Below are positions 8,709 through 17,208 of a stretch of DNA of 64,000 bases, one piece after another. Under the pieces are notes generated by a model that was not told where the DNA came from, did no database searches, and was given only the letters and a program-made list of their open reading frames with translations. Position numbers and translations under genes: made by a program. The stretch spans positions 1 to 64,000 of the forward strand of contig NZ_JACJVP010000005.1 in assembly GCF_014212125.1 (NCBI RefSeq), read 5' to 3'. How positions within the stretch are numbered: the first letter of the stretch is position 1; each line of letters begins with the position of its first letter. The DNA is from Cohnella nanjingensis (GTDB taxonomy: Bacteria > Bacillota > Bacilli > Paenibacillales > Paenibacillaceae).

Positions 8709-9602
8709 ATGAGACGGAAGCGGATGAACAGGGAGACCAAGGCGTTCTACTGGTTCATCTCCCCATGGCTTGTCGGATTCGTGGTGCTGGCGCTGTTCCC
8801 GATCCTGGCTTCGCTGTATTACAGCTTCACGGAATACGACGTCGTGCATGCGCCGGTGTGGATCGGTCTGGACAACTTCCGCGAACTCTTCCATGACGAG
8901 CAGTTCTGGAACTCCATCCGGGCTACGCTCAAGTACACGCTCATCAGCGTGCCGCTGACGCTGCTGCTCTCGCTGGCGTTCGCCATGCTCATCAACCAGA
9001 AGGTGCCGTTCCAGAGCTTCTTCCGCACGGCGATCTACTTTCCGAGCATGATCTCGGGCGTCGCGATGTCGCTGCTCTGGTTCTGGGTGTTCAATCCGCA
9101 AGCCGGTCTTTTCAACTACGTGCTGTCCTGGTTCGGCGTCGATCCGATTCCGTGGCTGCTGGACGCGAGGTACGCCATCTGGGCGCTCATCATCATGTCC
9201 TTCTGGGGCATGGGCGCGGGGATGCTCATCTTCCTGGCCGGCCTGCAGGGCGTGCCGCAGCACCTGCTCGAAGCCGCGAAGCTGGATGGCGCGGGGCGCT
9301 GGAAGACTTTCCGCAACGTGACCTTCCCGATGATCTCTCCCGTATTCCTGTTCCAGCTGATCATCGGCATCATCGATTCGTTCCAGGTGTTCACGCAGGC
9401 TTATACGATCACCCAAGGCGGACCGAGCTATTCGACCTGGTTCTACGTGTACAACATCTACATCAACGCCTTTAAGAACTTCCGGTACGGCTACGCCTCC
9501 GCCATGGCCTGGATCCTGCTCATCGCCGTCATGATCATCACCTACATCATCATGAAGACCTCGAACCGCTATGTGTACTACGAAGGGGGGCAGAGCCGAT
9601 GA
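8709..9602 (+). CDS. ABC sugar transporter permease (MalF/UgpA type)
   Basis: A 297-residue permease with six predicted membrane helices. The cytoplasmic coupling loop is typical of CUT1 importers: LLEAAKLDGAGRWKTFRNV followed by FPMI. It is the first gene of the sugar operon; its stop overlaps the start of the second permease by four bases, so translation is coupled. There is no ATPase gene in the operon, so a shared MsmX-type ATPase encoded elsewhere must energise the system, as known in Bacillus. Confidence 0.93.
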   Translation: MRRKRMNRETKAFYWFISPWLVGFVVLALFPILASLYYSFTEYDVVHAPVWIGLDNFRELFHDEQFWNSIRATLKYTLISVPLTLLLSLAFAMLINQKVPFQSFFRTAIYFPSMISGVAMSLLWFWVFNPQAGLFNYVLSWFGVDPIPWLLDARYAIWALIIMSFWGMGAGMLIFLAGLQGVPQHLLEAAKLDGAGRWKTFRNVTFPMISPVFLFQLIIGIIDSFQVFTQAYTITQGGPSYSTWFYVYNIYINAFKNFRYGYASAMAWILLIAVMIITYIIMKTSNRYVYYEGGQSR

Positions 9603-10486
9603 ACGCAACCGCCATCGCGGACAAAGAGCCGGCTCCGATGCCCCGCAAGCGGAGGCGGCTGAGTTGGGGAGCGCTGCTCGGCTTCGCGCTGCTGCTCGTC
9701 GTGACGGTCGCCATGCTGTCGCCGCTCTGGTTCATGGTCTCGACGTCGCTCAAGACGACCAAGGAGATGCTGGCCTTCCCGCCGACCTTCATCCCGGAGA
9801 CGTTCGCCTGGTCGAACTTCGCGGAGCTGTTCACGAACAGCGACATCAAGTTCGGTCAGCAGTACGGGAACAGCCTGATCGTGGCGGTCTCCTCCGTCAT
9901 CGGGACCGTGCTGTCCTCGTCGCTCGTCGCCTTCGGCTTCGCCCGCTACAGGACCCGCGGCAGCGGCTTGCTGTTCATGCTCGTGCTGAGCACGATGATG
10001 CTGCCTTATCCGGCCATCATGATCCCGCAGTTTCTGCTGTTCACGAAGATCGGGCTGCACGACTCGCTCCTGCCGCTGATCCTGCCGAATTTCTTCGGCT
10101 CGGCCTATATCATCTTCCTGCTCAAGCAGTTCTTCTCCACGCTGCCGAACGAGCTGTACGACGCCGGCCGCATCGACGGCAGCAGCGAGTTCAGGCTGTT
10201 CTGGAACATCACGCTTCCGCTGGCCGGCCCCGCGCTCGCGACCGTATCGATCTTCACCTTCATCTGGAGCTGGAACGATCTGCTGGCCCCAGTCCTGTAC
10301 CTGGACTCGCAGGAGAACTTCACGCTCCCGATCGGGATGGCCGCGATGATGTCGTCGAAGTTCCGGCTCGCGCCCTGGAACCTGCTGATGGCGGCCGCGA
10401 TCTTGTCGTCGCTTCCGATCATCGCGCTGTTCGCGGTCGCCCAGCGGCGCTTCGTCGAGGGCATCGTCCTAACCGGCATCAAGTAA
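9599..10486 (+). CDS. ABC sugar transporter permease (MalG/UgpE type)
   Basis: A 295-residue second permease of a CUT1 importer. TM1 is near residues 20-45; the coupling helix reads ELYDAGRIDGSSEFRLFWNI followed by TLPL. The C-terminal FVEGIVLTGIK is the usual end of MalG-type proteins. The start overlaps the previous gene (ATGA), and the binding-protein gene follows after 39 bp. Confidence 0.93.
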   Translation: MNATAIADKEPAPMPRKRRRLSWGALLGFALLLVVTVAMLSPLWFMVSTSLKTTKEMLAFPPTFIPETFAWSNFAELFTNSDIKFGQQYGNSLIVAVSSVIGTVLSSSLVAFGFARYRTRGSGLLFMLVLSTMMLPYPAIMIPQFLLFTKIGLHDSLLPLILPNFFGSAYIIFLLKQFFSTLPNELYDAGRIDGSSEFRLFWNITLPLAGPALATVSIFTFIWSWNDLLAPVLYLDSQENFTLPIGMAAMMSSKFRLAPWNLLMAAAILSSLPIIALFAVAQRRFVEGIVLTGIK

Positions 10487-10525
10487 GCCCACATAGAATC
10501 GATAAGAGATCAGGAGGATGGGGTT

Positions 10526-11866
10526 ATGAACAAGAAATGGTTGTCCGCGGCAACTTGCATCGCCCTTACGACCGTCGTGGCGGGAACGGCTTGCTCCAAA
10601 GGCGAAGGGGGAAGCGGCAAGACGGTCACGATCACGCACTACACGATCGACTCGCCGGACCGCACGTTCGTCGAGAAGCTGATCCCGGACTTCGAGGCGA
10701 AGCATCCGAACATCAAGGTGAAGGTCACCAAGGCGCCTTACGAGCAGTTCGACTCCAAGCTGCAATCCGCCATCGCCGGCAAAAAAGCGCCGGACGTCAC
10801 GTCCCACTGGGGCTACGGCGGCTTCATGGAGTACTACAGCAAAGGCATGCTGATGGATCTGTCGCAGCTGCTGCAGGATGACGGCTTCAACGCCGCGGAC
10901 TACAACATTCCCGAGAACGTGATGGACATCTACAAGGTGGACGGCAAGACGTACGGCGTGCCGCTCAACAGCTACGTGACCGTCATGCTGTACAACAAGG
11001 ACATGTTCGACAAGGCCGGCGTCGCCTATCCGCCGACGGATTACGAGGACAAGAGCTGGACGTTCGACAAGATGGTCGACGCCGCGAAGAAGATGACGGT
11101 GGACTCCAAGAACCTGGCCGATGCGCAGTACGGCGTAGACTTCGGCTGGGGCGAGCGGGATCAGCGCGTGCAATACTTCGGCGCCGACGTCTATTCGGAA
11201 GACACGTGGACGAACGGCGGCAAGCCTTCGAAGGTCAACCTCGACAAGCCGGAAGTCATCGACGCGTACAAAAAGATCTACGGCCTCATTCACGATCAGA
11301 AAGTCTCGCCGACCCCGGCGTTCAGCAAGTCGGTATCCGGCCAATTCGGCGATCCGTTCCTCTCCGGCAAGATCGGGATGTCGGTCGTCGGCTCGTGGAG
11401 CCTCGCGGCTTCGAACAACTTCAACTTCAAGGTCGGCGTCGCGGCCGTGCCGCAAGGTCCGAATCCGAAGGTGCGCAGCGTGCTGTACGTCGATCCGCTG
11501 TTCATCCTGAAGGACTCCAAGCATCCGAAGGAAGCGCTCGAATGGATCAAGTATCTGATCACCACCGAGGTGCAGGAGAAGTCCATCGAGCTGTCGGGGG
11601 GCAACCCTCCGGTCAACCAGAAGGCGGCGGATAAGTACTACAGCAGCTTCGACGGCATCGACCCGGCCCAGATCAAGCAAGTCTACGATGGCGCCTACAA
11701 ATACGGCTTCGAATCGTATAACCACCTGATCGACAACTACTCGCAGATCAACGAGCTGTTCATCAACGAGTTGGGCCCGGTAGAGAACGGGGACAAGAAA
11801 GCGGAAGAAGTCCTTCCGGTCATCCAAGAGAAGCTGACCAAGCTGCTCGAGCGGCTGAATAAGTAG
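10526..11866 (+). CDS. Extracellular sugar-binding lipoprotein
   Basis: A 446-residue solute-binding protein (SBP family 1). The signal peptide ends in a lipobox-like VAGTAC with the acylated Cys at about residue 23, followed by a short Gly/Ser linker. The pattern ITHYTIDSPDRTFVEKLIPD, FEAKHPNIKVKV and later GKIGMSVVGSWSL is typical of oligosaccharide-binding proteins. It hands sugar to the two upstream permeases. The substrate is likely a beta-linked di- or oligosaccharide or amino sugar because a BadF-type kinase and a GH4 enzyme follow in the locus. A 39-bp gap contains AGGAGG before ATG 10526. Confidence 0.92.
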   Translation: MNKKWLSAATCIALTTVVAGTACSKGEGGSGKTVTITHYTIDSPDRTFVEKLIPDFEAKHPNIKVKVTKAPYEQFDSKLQSAIAGKKAPDVTSHWGYGGFMEYYSKGMLMDLSQLLQDDGFNAADYNIPENVMDIYKVDGKTYGVPLNSYVTVMLYNKDMFDKAGVAYPPTDYEDKSWTFDKMVDAAKKMTVDSKNLADAQYGVDFGWGERDQRVQYFGADVYSEDTWTNGGKPSKVNLDKPEVIDAYKKIYGLIHDQKVSPTPAFSKSVSGQFGDPFLSGKIGMSVVGSWSLAASNNFNFKVGVAAVPQGPNPKVRSVLYVDPLFILKDSKHPKEALEWIKYLITTEVQEKSIELSGGNPPVNQKAADKYYSSFDGIDPAQIKQVYDGAYKYGFESYNHLIDNYSQINELFINELGPVENGDKKAEEVLPVIQEKLTKLLERLNK

Positions 11867-11875
11867 CGCCGCGAA

Positions 11876-11905
11876 GGCGGAGGGACGGCATGCCGTTCCT
11901 CCGCC
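11876..11905 (+). terminator. Hairpin after binding-protein gene
   Basis: GGCGGAGGGACGGC pairs with GCCGTTCCTCCGCC (one mismatch, very short loop). No T-run follows, so it may act as a partial terminator or a 3' stabiliser that sets higher expression of the transporter genes than of the downstream genes. Confidence 0.5.
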
Positions 11906-11987
11906 GATACGCCTTTGTCAGCGCTTCTTGGCTATGGTACGGTAATCGTATCCTAGAAAATTTTAGAACGGCAGGAGCGCTGGTTCG

Positions 11988-12992
11988 ATGAAAGTGAGCA
12001 TATTTGACGTTGCCAAGAAATCCGGATTGTCCGTCGTCACCGTCTCGCGGGTGCTGAACAATTCTTCATCCGTGCGCCCGAAGAACCGCGACAAGGTGCT
12101 GCAGGCGATGAAGGAACTGGACTATCAGCCGAACGCCGCGGCGCGCAGTCTGGCCAGAGGCAAGACCGGCATCATCGGACTCACGCTGTCGACGCTCCAC
12201 GACTCCTTTCTCGACGCTATCGTGAAAGGGATCAACGACCGCTTGGCCGAGCACGGTTACTTCCTGGCGCTCTCGGTCTCCACGGGCTACGACGAATCGT
12301 TCCATCGGATGATGTTCCAGGAAGATCGCGTGGACGGGGTCATCCTGCTGTCTCCGATTCGCGAGGACGAATACGTGCTTGAGCTCAAGAAGAAGAAAAT
12401 CCCGTTCGTCATGCTGGACAATCAGCATCCAGGCCCTTCCGCGCCGTCCGTCATCGTGGACAACTTCAAAGGCGGCTACGATGCGACCCGGCACCTGATC
12501 GAACTTGGACATACGAAGATCGCCCATATTACCGCTTCGGAGATCTACCTCAGCAGCCGGGAGAGGGAGCGGGGGTTCCGGCAGGCGCTGGCGGACGCGA
12601 GGCTCGAGCCTTATGCGGTGGAGCGGGGCGAATTCGAGATCCCTTCGGGCTACGAGATCGCCTCCCGTTGGATCGCATCGGGACGGCTGCCGACCGCCGT
12701 GTTCGCGTCGGACGATTACATTGCGCTTGGCGTCATGGACGCATTTAAGAACGAAGGCATACGGGTGCCCGGCGACGTCTCGGTGATCGGCTTCGACGAT
12801 CAGATTCTCGCCTCGGCGTTCCGGCCGCAGCTGACGACGGTTCGCCAACCCGCCGAGAAGATCGCGAAGGAGGGCGTGGAGTTGCTGCTCGGCTGGATTA
12901 ACGGCGCGCCCATGCGGAACGTGACGATTCAGCTCGAGCCGGAGCTGGTCGTTCGGGCGTCCACGGCGCCGCCTTCCATGGATACCAGATAA
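11988..12992 (+). CDS. LacI-family transcriptional regulator
   Basis: A 334-residue regulator. The N-terminal helix-turn-helix (SIFDVAKKSGLSVVTVSRVL) and hinge (YQPNAAARSLARGKT) are classic for LacI/GalR proteins; the remainder is the periplasmic-binding-protein-like effector domain (VDGVILLSP, then GFDDQILAS). It sits between the transport and the kinase/glycosidase genes and probably represses the locus through the AAGTTAAAGCGATTTAA-type sites upstream of 8709. The inducer is likely the imported sugar or its phosphate. Confidence 0.93.
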   Translation: MKVSIFDVAKKSGLSVVTVSRVLNNSSSVRPKNRDKVLQAMKELDYQPNAAARSLARGKTGIIGLTLSTLHDSFLDAIVKGINDRLAEHGYFLALSVSTGYDESFHRMMFQEDRVDGVILLSPIREDEYVLELKKKKIPFVMLDNQHPGPSAPSVIVDNFKGGYDATRHLIELGHTKIAHITASEIYLSSRERERGFRQALADARLEPYAVERGEFEIPSGYEIASRWIASGRLPTAVFASDDYIALGVMDAFKNEGIRVPGDVSVIGFDDQILASAFRPQLTTVRQPAEKIAKEGVELLLGWINGAPMRNVTIQLEPELVVRASTAPPSMDTR

Positions 12993-13018
12993 GAGCATAA
13001 GGTGCGGGAGAGGATATC

Positions 13019-14008
13019 ATGAACTATTACTTGGGCGTCGACGCCGGCGGGAGCAAGACGTATACGCTGATCGCCGACGAGCAAGGCGTCATCGTAGGCA
13101 AAGGGCAAAGCGGAAACGGGAATCATCAATTGGGTTACGAGGAAGCGAAGCGCAATATTACGGAGTCCGTCGAGATGGCGCTCGCCGAGGCTGGGCTGAC
13201 GCGGGACCGGATCGCCTACGCGTACTTCGGCTTGGCCGGAGCGGATCGCGAGCCGGACTATCGGATTCTCCGTCCGATGATCGCGGAGCTGGGGTTCCCT
13301 AAGCACGACATTAACTGCGACACGATGATCGCCATGCGGGCAGGCACGAGCCGGCCGCACGGGGTCGTCCTGATCTGCGGCAGCGGCACGAACAGCGCGG
13401 GGCGCAATCAGGCGGGCCAGTTCTACCAATGCGGAGGCTTCACCTATCTGTTCGGCGACTTCGGCGGCGGCGGCACGATCGTCGTCGAGGCGTTCCGTTC
13501 GGTCATCCGATCTTGGGACGGACGCGAACGTCCCACGGCGCTCACGGATCTGCTCCTGACGGAGCTGGGCTACGCGGACGTGCAGGAGATGTTCGACGAT
13601 TACCTGGACAACGGCAAGTCGCCGCCGCTGCATCTCGCGAAGCTGGTCTTCGAGGCGTCCGTTCAGGGCGACGCCGTCGCGCAGGATATTCTGCGCGTGC
13701 AGGGCAAGGAGCTCGGCAAGTCGGCCGTCGCGGTCATCCGCCGGCTCGGCATGGAGGCGGAGGCGTTCGACGTGGTGCTCGCGGGCAGCATCGTCACCCG
13801 GGGCAAGGGCGACTTCGTCCATGCCGAGATTCGCCGGGCCGTCGCGCCGGTCGCGCCGAACGCCTCGGTCGTGAAGCTCGAGATCGAGCCGGTGGTCGGC
13901 GCGCTCTGGATGGCGTTCGAAGCGGAGGGCAAGCCCCTCCCCGCGCACGTATACGAGCGACTGCGCGGCGTATCGGATTATCAGACTATTTCCTCTTCCA
14001 TTTCATGA
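13019..14008 (+). CDS. BadF/BadG-type sugar kinase (N-acetylglucosamine kinase-like)
   Basis: A 329-residue ASKHA-fold kinase of the BadF/BadG/BcrA/BcrD family, which includes N-acetylglucosamine and glucosamine kinases. LGVDAGGSKTYTLI near the N-terminus is the phosphate-1 loop, LICGSGTNS (about residues 119-127) the phosphate-2 loop, and VVLAGSIVTRG the adenosine motif. It starts 26 bp after the LacI gene behind GGGAGAGG. Next to a GH4 6-phospho-glycosidase and an ABC importer but no PTS, it most likely makes the sugar phosphate that the GH4 enzyme needs, or phosphorylates the released sugar. Confidence 0.85.
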   Translation: MNYYLGVDAGGSKTYTLIADEQGVIVGKGQSGNGNHQLGYEEAKRNITESVEMALAEAGLTRDRIAYAYFGLAGADREPDYRILRPMIAELGFPKHDINCDTMIAMRAGTSRPHGVVLICGSGTNSAGRNQAGQFYQCGGFTYLFGDFGGGGTIVVEAFRSVIRSWDGRERPTALTDLLLTELGYADVQEMFDDYLDNGKSPPLHLAKLVFEASVQGDAVAQDILRVQGKELGKSAVAVIRRLGMEAEAFDVVLAGSIVTRGKGDFVHAEIRRAVAPVAPNASVVKLEIEPVVGALWMAFEAEGKPLPAHVYERLRGVSDYQTISSSIS

Positions 14009-14030
14009 TACAGACGGGATGTGACTGGCA

Positions 14031-15335
14031 ATGACCAAGGGATTAAAAGTAGCGGTTATCGGCGGGGGCTCCTCGTATACGCCGGAGATCGTCGAGGGCT
14101 TCATTCAGAAGTACGATCATCTTCCGATCCGGGAGCTGTGGCTAGTCGATATCGAGGCGGGCAAGCACAAGCTTGAGATCGTCGGCGCGCTGGCGCAGCG
14201 GATGGTGGCGCGGTCGGGACTGCCGATCGAAGTGCATCTCACGCTCGACCGGCGGCGCGCGATCGAAGGTGCCGACTTCGTCTCCACGCAGATGCGCGTG
14301 GGTCTGCTCGAAGCGCGGAAGTGGGATGAGCATATCCCGAACCAATACGGCGTCATCGGCCAGGAGACGACCGGCCCCGGCGGCATGATGAAGGCGCTGC
14401 GCACCATCCCGGTGCTGCTCGACATCTGCCGCGACATCGAAGAGCTGGCGCCGAACGCCTGGCTGCTCAACTTCACCAATCCGGCGGGCATGGTGACCGA
14501 AGCGATCCACCGCTATACCAAGGTTCGCAGCATCGGTCTCTGCAACGCGCCGATCGGCCTGCAGAAATGGCTCAGCACGAAGTACGAGACGCCGGCTTCG
14601 CATATCTATACCGAGTTCGTCGGGTTGAACCATCTGCATTGGGTTACCCGCATCGAGGTGAACGGCGCCGACAAGCTGCCGGAGCTGCTGGACAAACGCG
14701 AAGAATACTCGGGCAAAAACGTGCCCGCGAGCGAGTGGGACGCCGACTTCCTGCGGACGCTGGGCGGATTGCCTTCTTATTATTTGAAGTATTTCTACAT
14801 GACCGATGCGATGCTGCAGGAGCAGTTGGAGTCGATGAAGGCGAGCGGCACGCGCGCCGAGGTCGTGAAGAAGGTCGAAGACGAGCTGTTCGAGCTCTAC
14901 AAGGACCCGGACCTGAAGGAGAAGCCGAAGCAGCTCGAGAAGCGCGGCGGCGCGTACTACTCCGAAGCGGCCGTGAACCTGATGGAGTCGCTGCACGGCG
15001 ACAAGCGCGACATTCAGACGTTGAACGTGCCGAACGGCGGGACGCTGGACTTCCTGCCTGCGGATGCGTGCATCGAAGTGAACTGCGTCGTCACCGGCCA
15101 AGGGCCGTTGGCGCTGCCGGTCACCCAGGTGCCCGAGCAGGCCAAGGGGCTGATCCATGCCGTGAAGACGTACGAACGGCTGACGATCCGCGCCGCGGTC
15201 GAGGGAGACCGCGATCTCGCGCTGCAAGCGATGGTCGCGCATCCACTCGTGCCGTCGGTGAGCATAGCCAAGCAGCTGCTGGCCGACATGCTGGAGAAGA
15301 ATAGGCCTTATTTGCCCGCTTTTTTCCGCGGGTAA
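14031..15335 (+). CDS. GH4 6-phospho-beta-glucosidase-like enzyme
   Basis: A 434-residue family 4 glycosidase. These enzymes use NAD+ and a divalent metal in an oxidation-elimination mechanism. VAVIGGGSSYTPEIVEGF (residues 8-25) is the dinucleotide fold, LLNFTNPAG (145-153) and CNAPIG (Cys171) with GLNHLHW (His201) carry the substrate and metal ligands. The sequence is closest to the 6-phospho-beta-glucosidase (LicH/BglT) branch rather than to alpha-galactosidases; this is judged from motifs only. Twenty-two bases separate it from the kinase gene. Cytoplasmic; cleaves phosphorylated disaccharides supplied by import plus phosphorylation. Confidence 0.9.
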   Translation: MTKGLKVAVIGGGSSYTPEIVEGFIQKYDHLPIRELWLVDIEAGKHKLEIVGALAQRMVARSGLPIEVHLTLDRRRAIEGADFVSTQMRVGLLEARKWDEHIPNQYGVIGQETTGPGGMMKALRTIPVLLDICRDIEELAPNAWLLNFTNPAGMVTEAIHRYTKVRSIGLCNAPIGLQKWLSTKYETPASHIYTEFVGLNHLHWVTRIEVNGADKLPELLDKREEYSGKNVPASEWDADFLRTLGGLPSYYLKYFYMTDAMLQEQLESMKASGTRAEVVKKVEDELFELYKDPDLKEKPKQLEKRGGAYYSEAAVNLMESLHGDKRDIQTLNVPNGGTLDFLPADACIEVNCVVTGQGPLALPVTQVPEQAKGLIHAVKTYERLTIRAAVEGDRDLALQAMVAHPLVPSVSIAKQLLADMLEKNRPYLPAFFRG

Positions 15336-15361
15336 GGGAGTGAGGCTGAGACTTGGTTTGG

Positions 15362-15399
15362 CAGCCCCCGTTCCGCCTTCGGCGGGCGGGGGTTTTTTG
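15362..15399 (+). terminator. Terminator of the sugar locus
   Basis: A strong GC-rich hairpin (CCCCCG..CCGCC with GGCGG..CGGGGG, short TTC loop) is followed by TTTTTT, 27 bp after the GH4 stop codon. Confidence 0.85.
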
Positions 15400-15415
15400 G
15401 CGTCGGCGCGTGTGA

Positions 15416-15560
15416 GCTGGAATGTGTGAGATGGAATGTGTGAGACGGAATGTGTGAGACGGAATGTGTGAGATGGAATGTGTGAGATGGAATGTGTGAG
15501 TTGGAATGTGTGAGATGGCAGGAGTGAGTTGGCGGGAGTGAACTGGCAGGAGTGAGTTGG
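15416..15560. repeat. 14-bp tandem repeat (GGAATGTGTGAGAT)
   Basis: About ten head-to-tail copies of a 14-bp unit GGAATGTGTGAGAT, becoming degenerate towards 15560 (GGCAGGAGTGAGTT). It lies directly behind the terminator of the GH4 gene. No gene is supported here; three units equal 42 bp, so the minus-strand frame that runs through it is a repeat artefact. Confidence 0.85.
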
Positions 15561-15699
15561 CAGGAGGGAGCTGCGCGTGAGAGATTACAGGGCGTGTGAG
15601 GGGTGGGCGCAAGCTTGGCAAGTCGCAGAAAAATGGTCGGGGACGGGCGAGGGAACCCGTTTCTCTATTGCCGAGCCTTAGGGGATGGTTTGGAGGGTC

Positions 15700-15926
15700 A
15701 TAATCCGATATTTTCGGGTTACATGATCGCGGAATCTTGATTTGGCGGATGCAACCCGATATTTTCGGGTTACATGGCTGCAGGATCTTAGTTTAGGGGG
15801 GGGCAACCCGATATTTTCGGGTTACATGATCGCGGAATCTTGATTTGGCGGATGCAACCCGATATTTTCGGGTTACATGATCGCGGAATCTTGATTTGGC
15901 GGATGCAACCCGATATTTTCGGGTTA
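15700..15926. repeat. 51-bp tandem array A2, hairpin core AACCCGA/TCGGGTT
   Basis: Five cores start at 15702, 15753, 15805, 15856 and 15907, i.e. 51 bp apart except one 52-bp step caused by an extra G in a poly-G run. The core AACCCGA, loop TATTT, TCGGGTT is the same stem as array A1 with a different loop, but the linker (CATGATCGCGGAATCTTG and on) is unrelated to that of A1. Confidence 0.95.
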
Positions 15927-16041
15927 GAAGGGTTTGCATACGGCGGCAGTCCGTTGTTTTAGCGTGAAGAGATGAGAGGGCCCGGGCGAAAACGCCAGGC
16001 TATTCATGCACATACTGGCGCAAGTCCATTTTGTAAGCAGG

Positions 16042-16077
16042 TTGACTTTGACCTGAAATGTAACTATAATAGTTACA
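16042..16077 (+). promoter_or_regulatory. SigA promoter with palindromic operator over the -10 box
   Basis: TTGACT (16042-16047) and TATAAT (16065-16070) with the ideal 17-bp spacer. The palindrome TGTAACTAT-A-ATAGTTACA (16059-16077) covers the -10 box. MarR/HxlR-type regulators bind sites of this kind upstream of small NAD(P)H-binding oxidoreductases. The regulator gene is not in the window. Confidence 0.8.
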
Positions 16078-16122
16078 GGATGATGCGTGCAAATTTTACA
16101 TAGGAACTGGAGGGTTATGAAG

Positions 16123-16749
16123 ATGAAGATCGGCATTATCGGAGCGACGGGCAAGGCCGGCGGCAATATTCTCAAGGAAGCGGCGAGCCGCGGTCACGAC
16201 GTTACAGCGATCGTTCGCGACGCTTCCAAGCTCACGGACAAAGTGAACGTACTGGAGAAAGATGCGCTTGCGCTCACAGCCGCGGACTTATCCTCGTTCG
16301 ACGTAGTCGTGAACGCCTTCGGCAACATCGAGAACGTCTCGCTTCACGTGGAGCTGGGTAATCGGCTCATCGATGCGCTAAAGGGAACGGATACGCGCCT
16401 TATCGTCGTAGGCGGAGCGGGCAGCCTGTTCGTCGATCCGGAGAAAAAGGTGCGCGTCGTCGACACGCCGGACTTCCCGGACTTCATCAAGCCGCTCGCG
16501 AACGCGCAAGGAGAGAACCTACGCATTCTCCAAGGCACGAGCGACTTGAAGTGGACGTTCATCAGCCCTTCGGCCGAGTTCGCGCTGGGCACCCGGACGG
16601 GCGCTTACCAGAGCGGCCAGGACAACCTGCTGGTGAACGCCAAAGGCCGCAGCTATGTCAGCTACGAAGACTACGCGATTGCCGTCGTCGACGAGATCGA
16701 GCAGCCGCGACATATCGGCGAGCGCTTCACCGTCGTATCGGAAGGTTAA
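16123..16749 (+). CDS. NAD(P)-binding oxidoreductase (atypical SDR, YwnB-like)
   Basis: About 208 residues. IGIIGATGKAGG at the N-terminus is the dinucleotide-binding GxxGxxG of NmrA/YwnB-like atypical short-chain dehydrogenases; LIVVGGAGSLF and WTFISPSAEF are further family hallmarks. I choose ATG 16123 because GGAGGG (16109-16114) lies eight bases upstream; ATG 16117 or GTG 16087 would add a few residues. Such proteins are often induced by electrophile or redox stress under HxlR regulators, which fits the palindrome over its promoter. A terminator follows directly. Confidence 0.85.
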   Translation: MKIGIIGATGKAGGNILKEAASRGHDVTAIVRDASKLTDKVNVLEKDALALTAADLSSFDVVVNAFGNIENVSLHVELGNRLIDALKGTDTRLIVVGGAGSLFVDPEKKVRVVDTPDFPDFIKPLANAQGENLRILQGTSDLKWTFISPSAEFALGTRTGAYQSGQDNLLVNAKGRSYVSYEDYAIAVVDEIEQPRHIGERFTVVSEG

Positions 16750-16760
16750 ACGGCGCTAGA

Positions 16761-16792
16761 CAAACCCCTCGACTGGAAGGTCGAGGGGTTTG
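16761..16792. terminator. Bidirectional hairpin after oxidoreductase gene
   Basis: CAAACCCCTCGAC (16761-16773) pairs perfectly with GTCGAGGGGTTTG (16780-16792), 11 bp after the stop codon. The downstream T-run is weak. Confidence 0.7.
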
Positions 16793-17174
16793 CCGTGTTT
16801 ACGGGATCGGCTGTCGGAATTGCCGATCAGGGGGAGCGGACGGACGCCGACGAACGGAGGGCGATTCTCGCCTTCCGTGCCGTTGGCTGTGCGGAATCTC
16901 CTTGCCTGGAGCCGGGGCTGCGCCAACTGAAAAGGTGCCGGAGCCTGTGCCATGGGGCAGGGGCGGCGCATGTTGGGGATCGGGGCGCAACTGCGGCGCC
17001 GAAGGCAAGGCGACTTACGCGCCGATGCCGGCGTAAGTGGCGTTCCATAATACTTAGGGCTTCTCGATGCGATCCTCCGGCGTTCTCGGCCACCTCAGGC
17101 CGCGTTCGCGAGCGGCTGTTGGAATACGATGTCTTTAAACCGGGCAGTCCGGCTCGAAACCGTTCCGGCGCACT
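16793..17174. other. Intergenic region without a convincing gene
   Basis: Open frames here on both strands have Arg/Cys-rich compositions without recognisable domains. Small inverted repeats occur: GATCGGC/GCCGATC (16805-16828) and ACTTACGC/GCGTAAGT (17013-17038). They could belong to an untranslated RNA or to regulatory DNA, but nothing specific can be said. Confidence 0.4.
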
Positions 17175-17208
17175 AAAAAAGACGAACTCCCGACTCAGGA
17201 GCTCGTCT
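17175..17208 (-). terminator. Terminator overlapping the DUF3889 stop codon
   Basis: On the minus strand AGACGAGCTCC pairs with GGAGTTCGTCT (one G-U pair), followed by TTTTTT. The TGA stop (17195-17197) of the gene lies in the loop, so the first arm of the hairpin is coding sequence. Confidence 0.75.
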
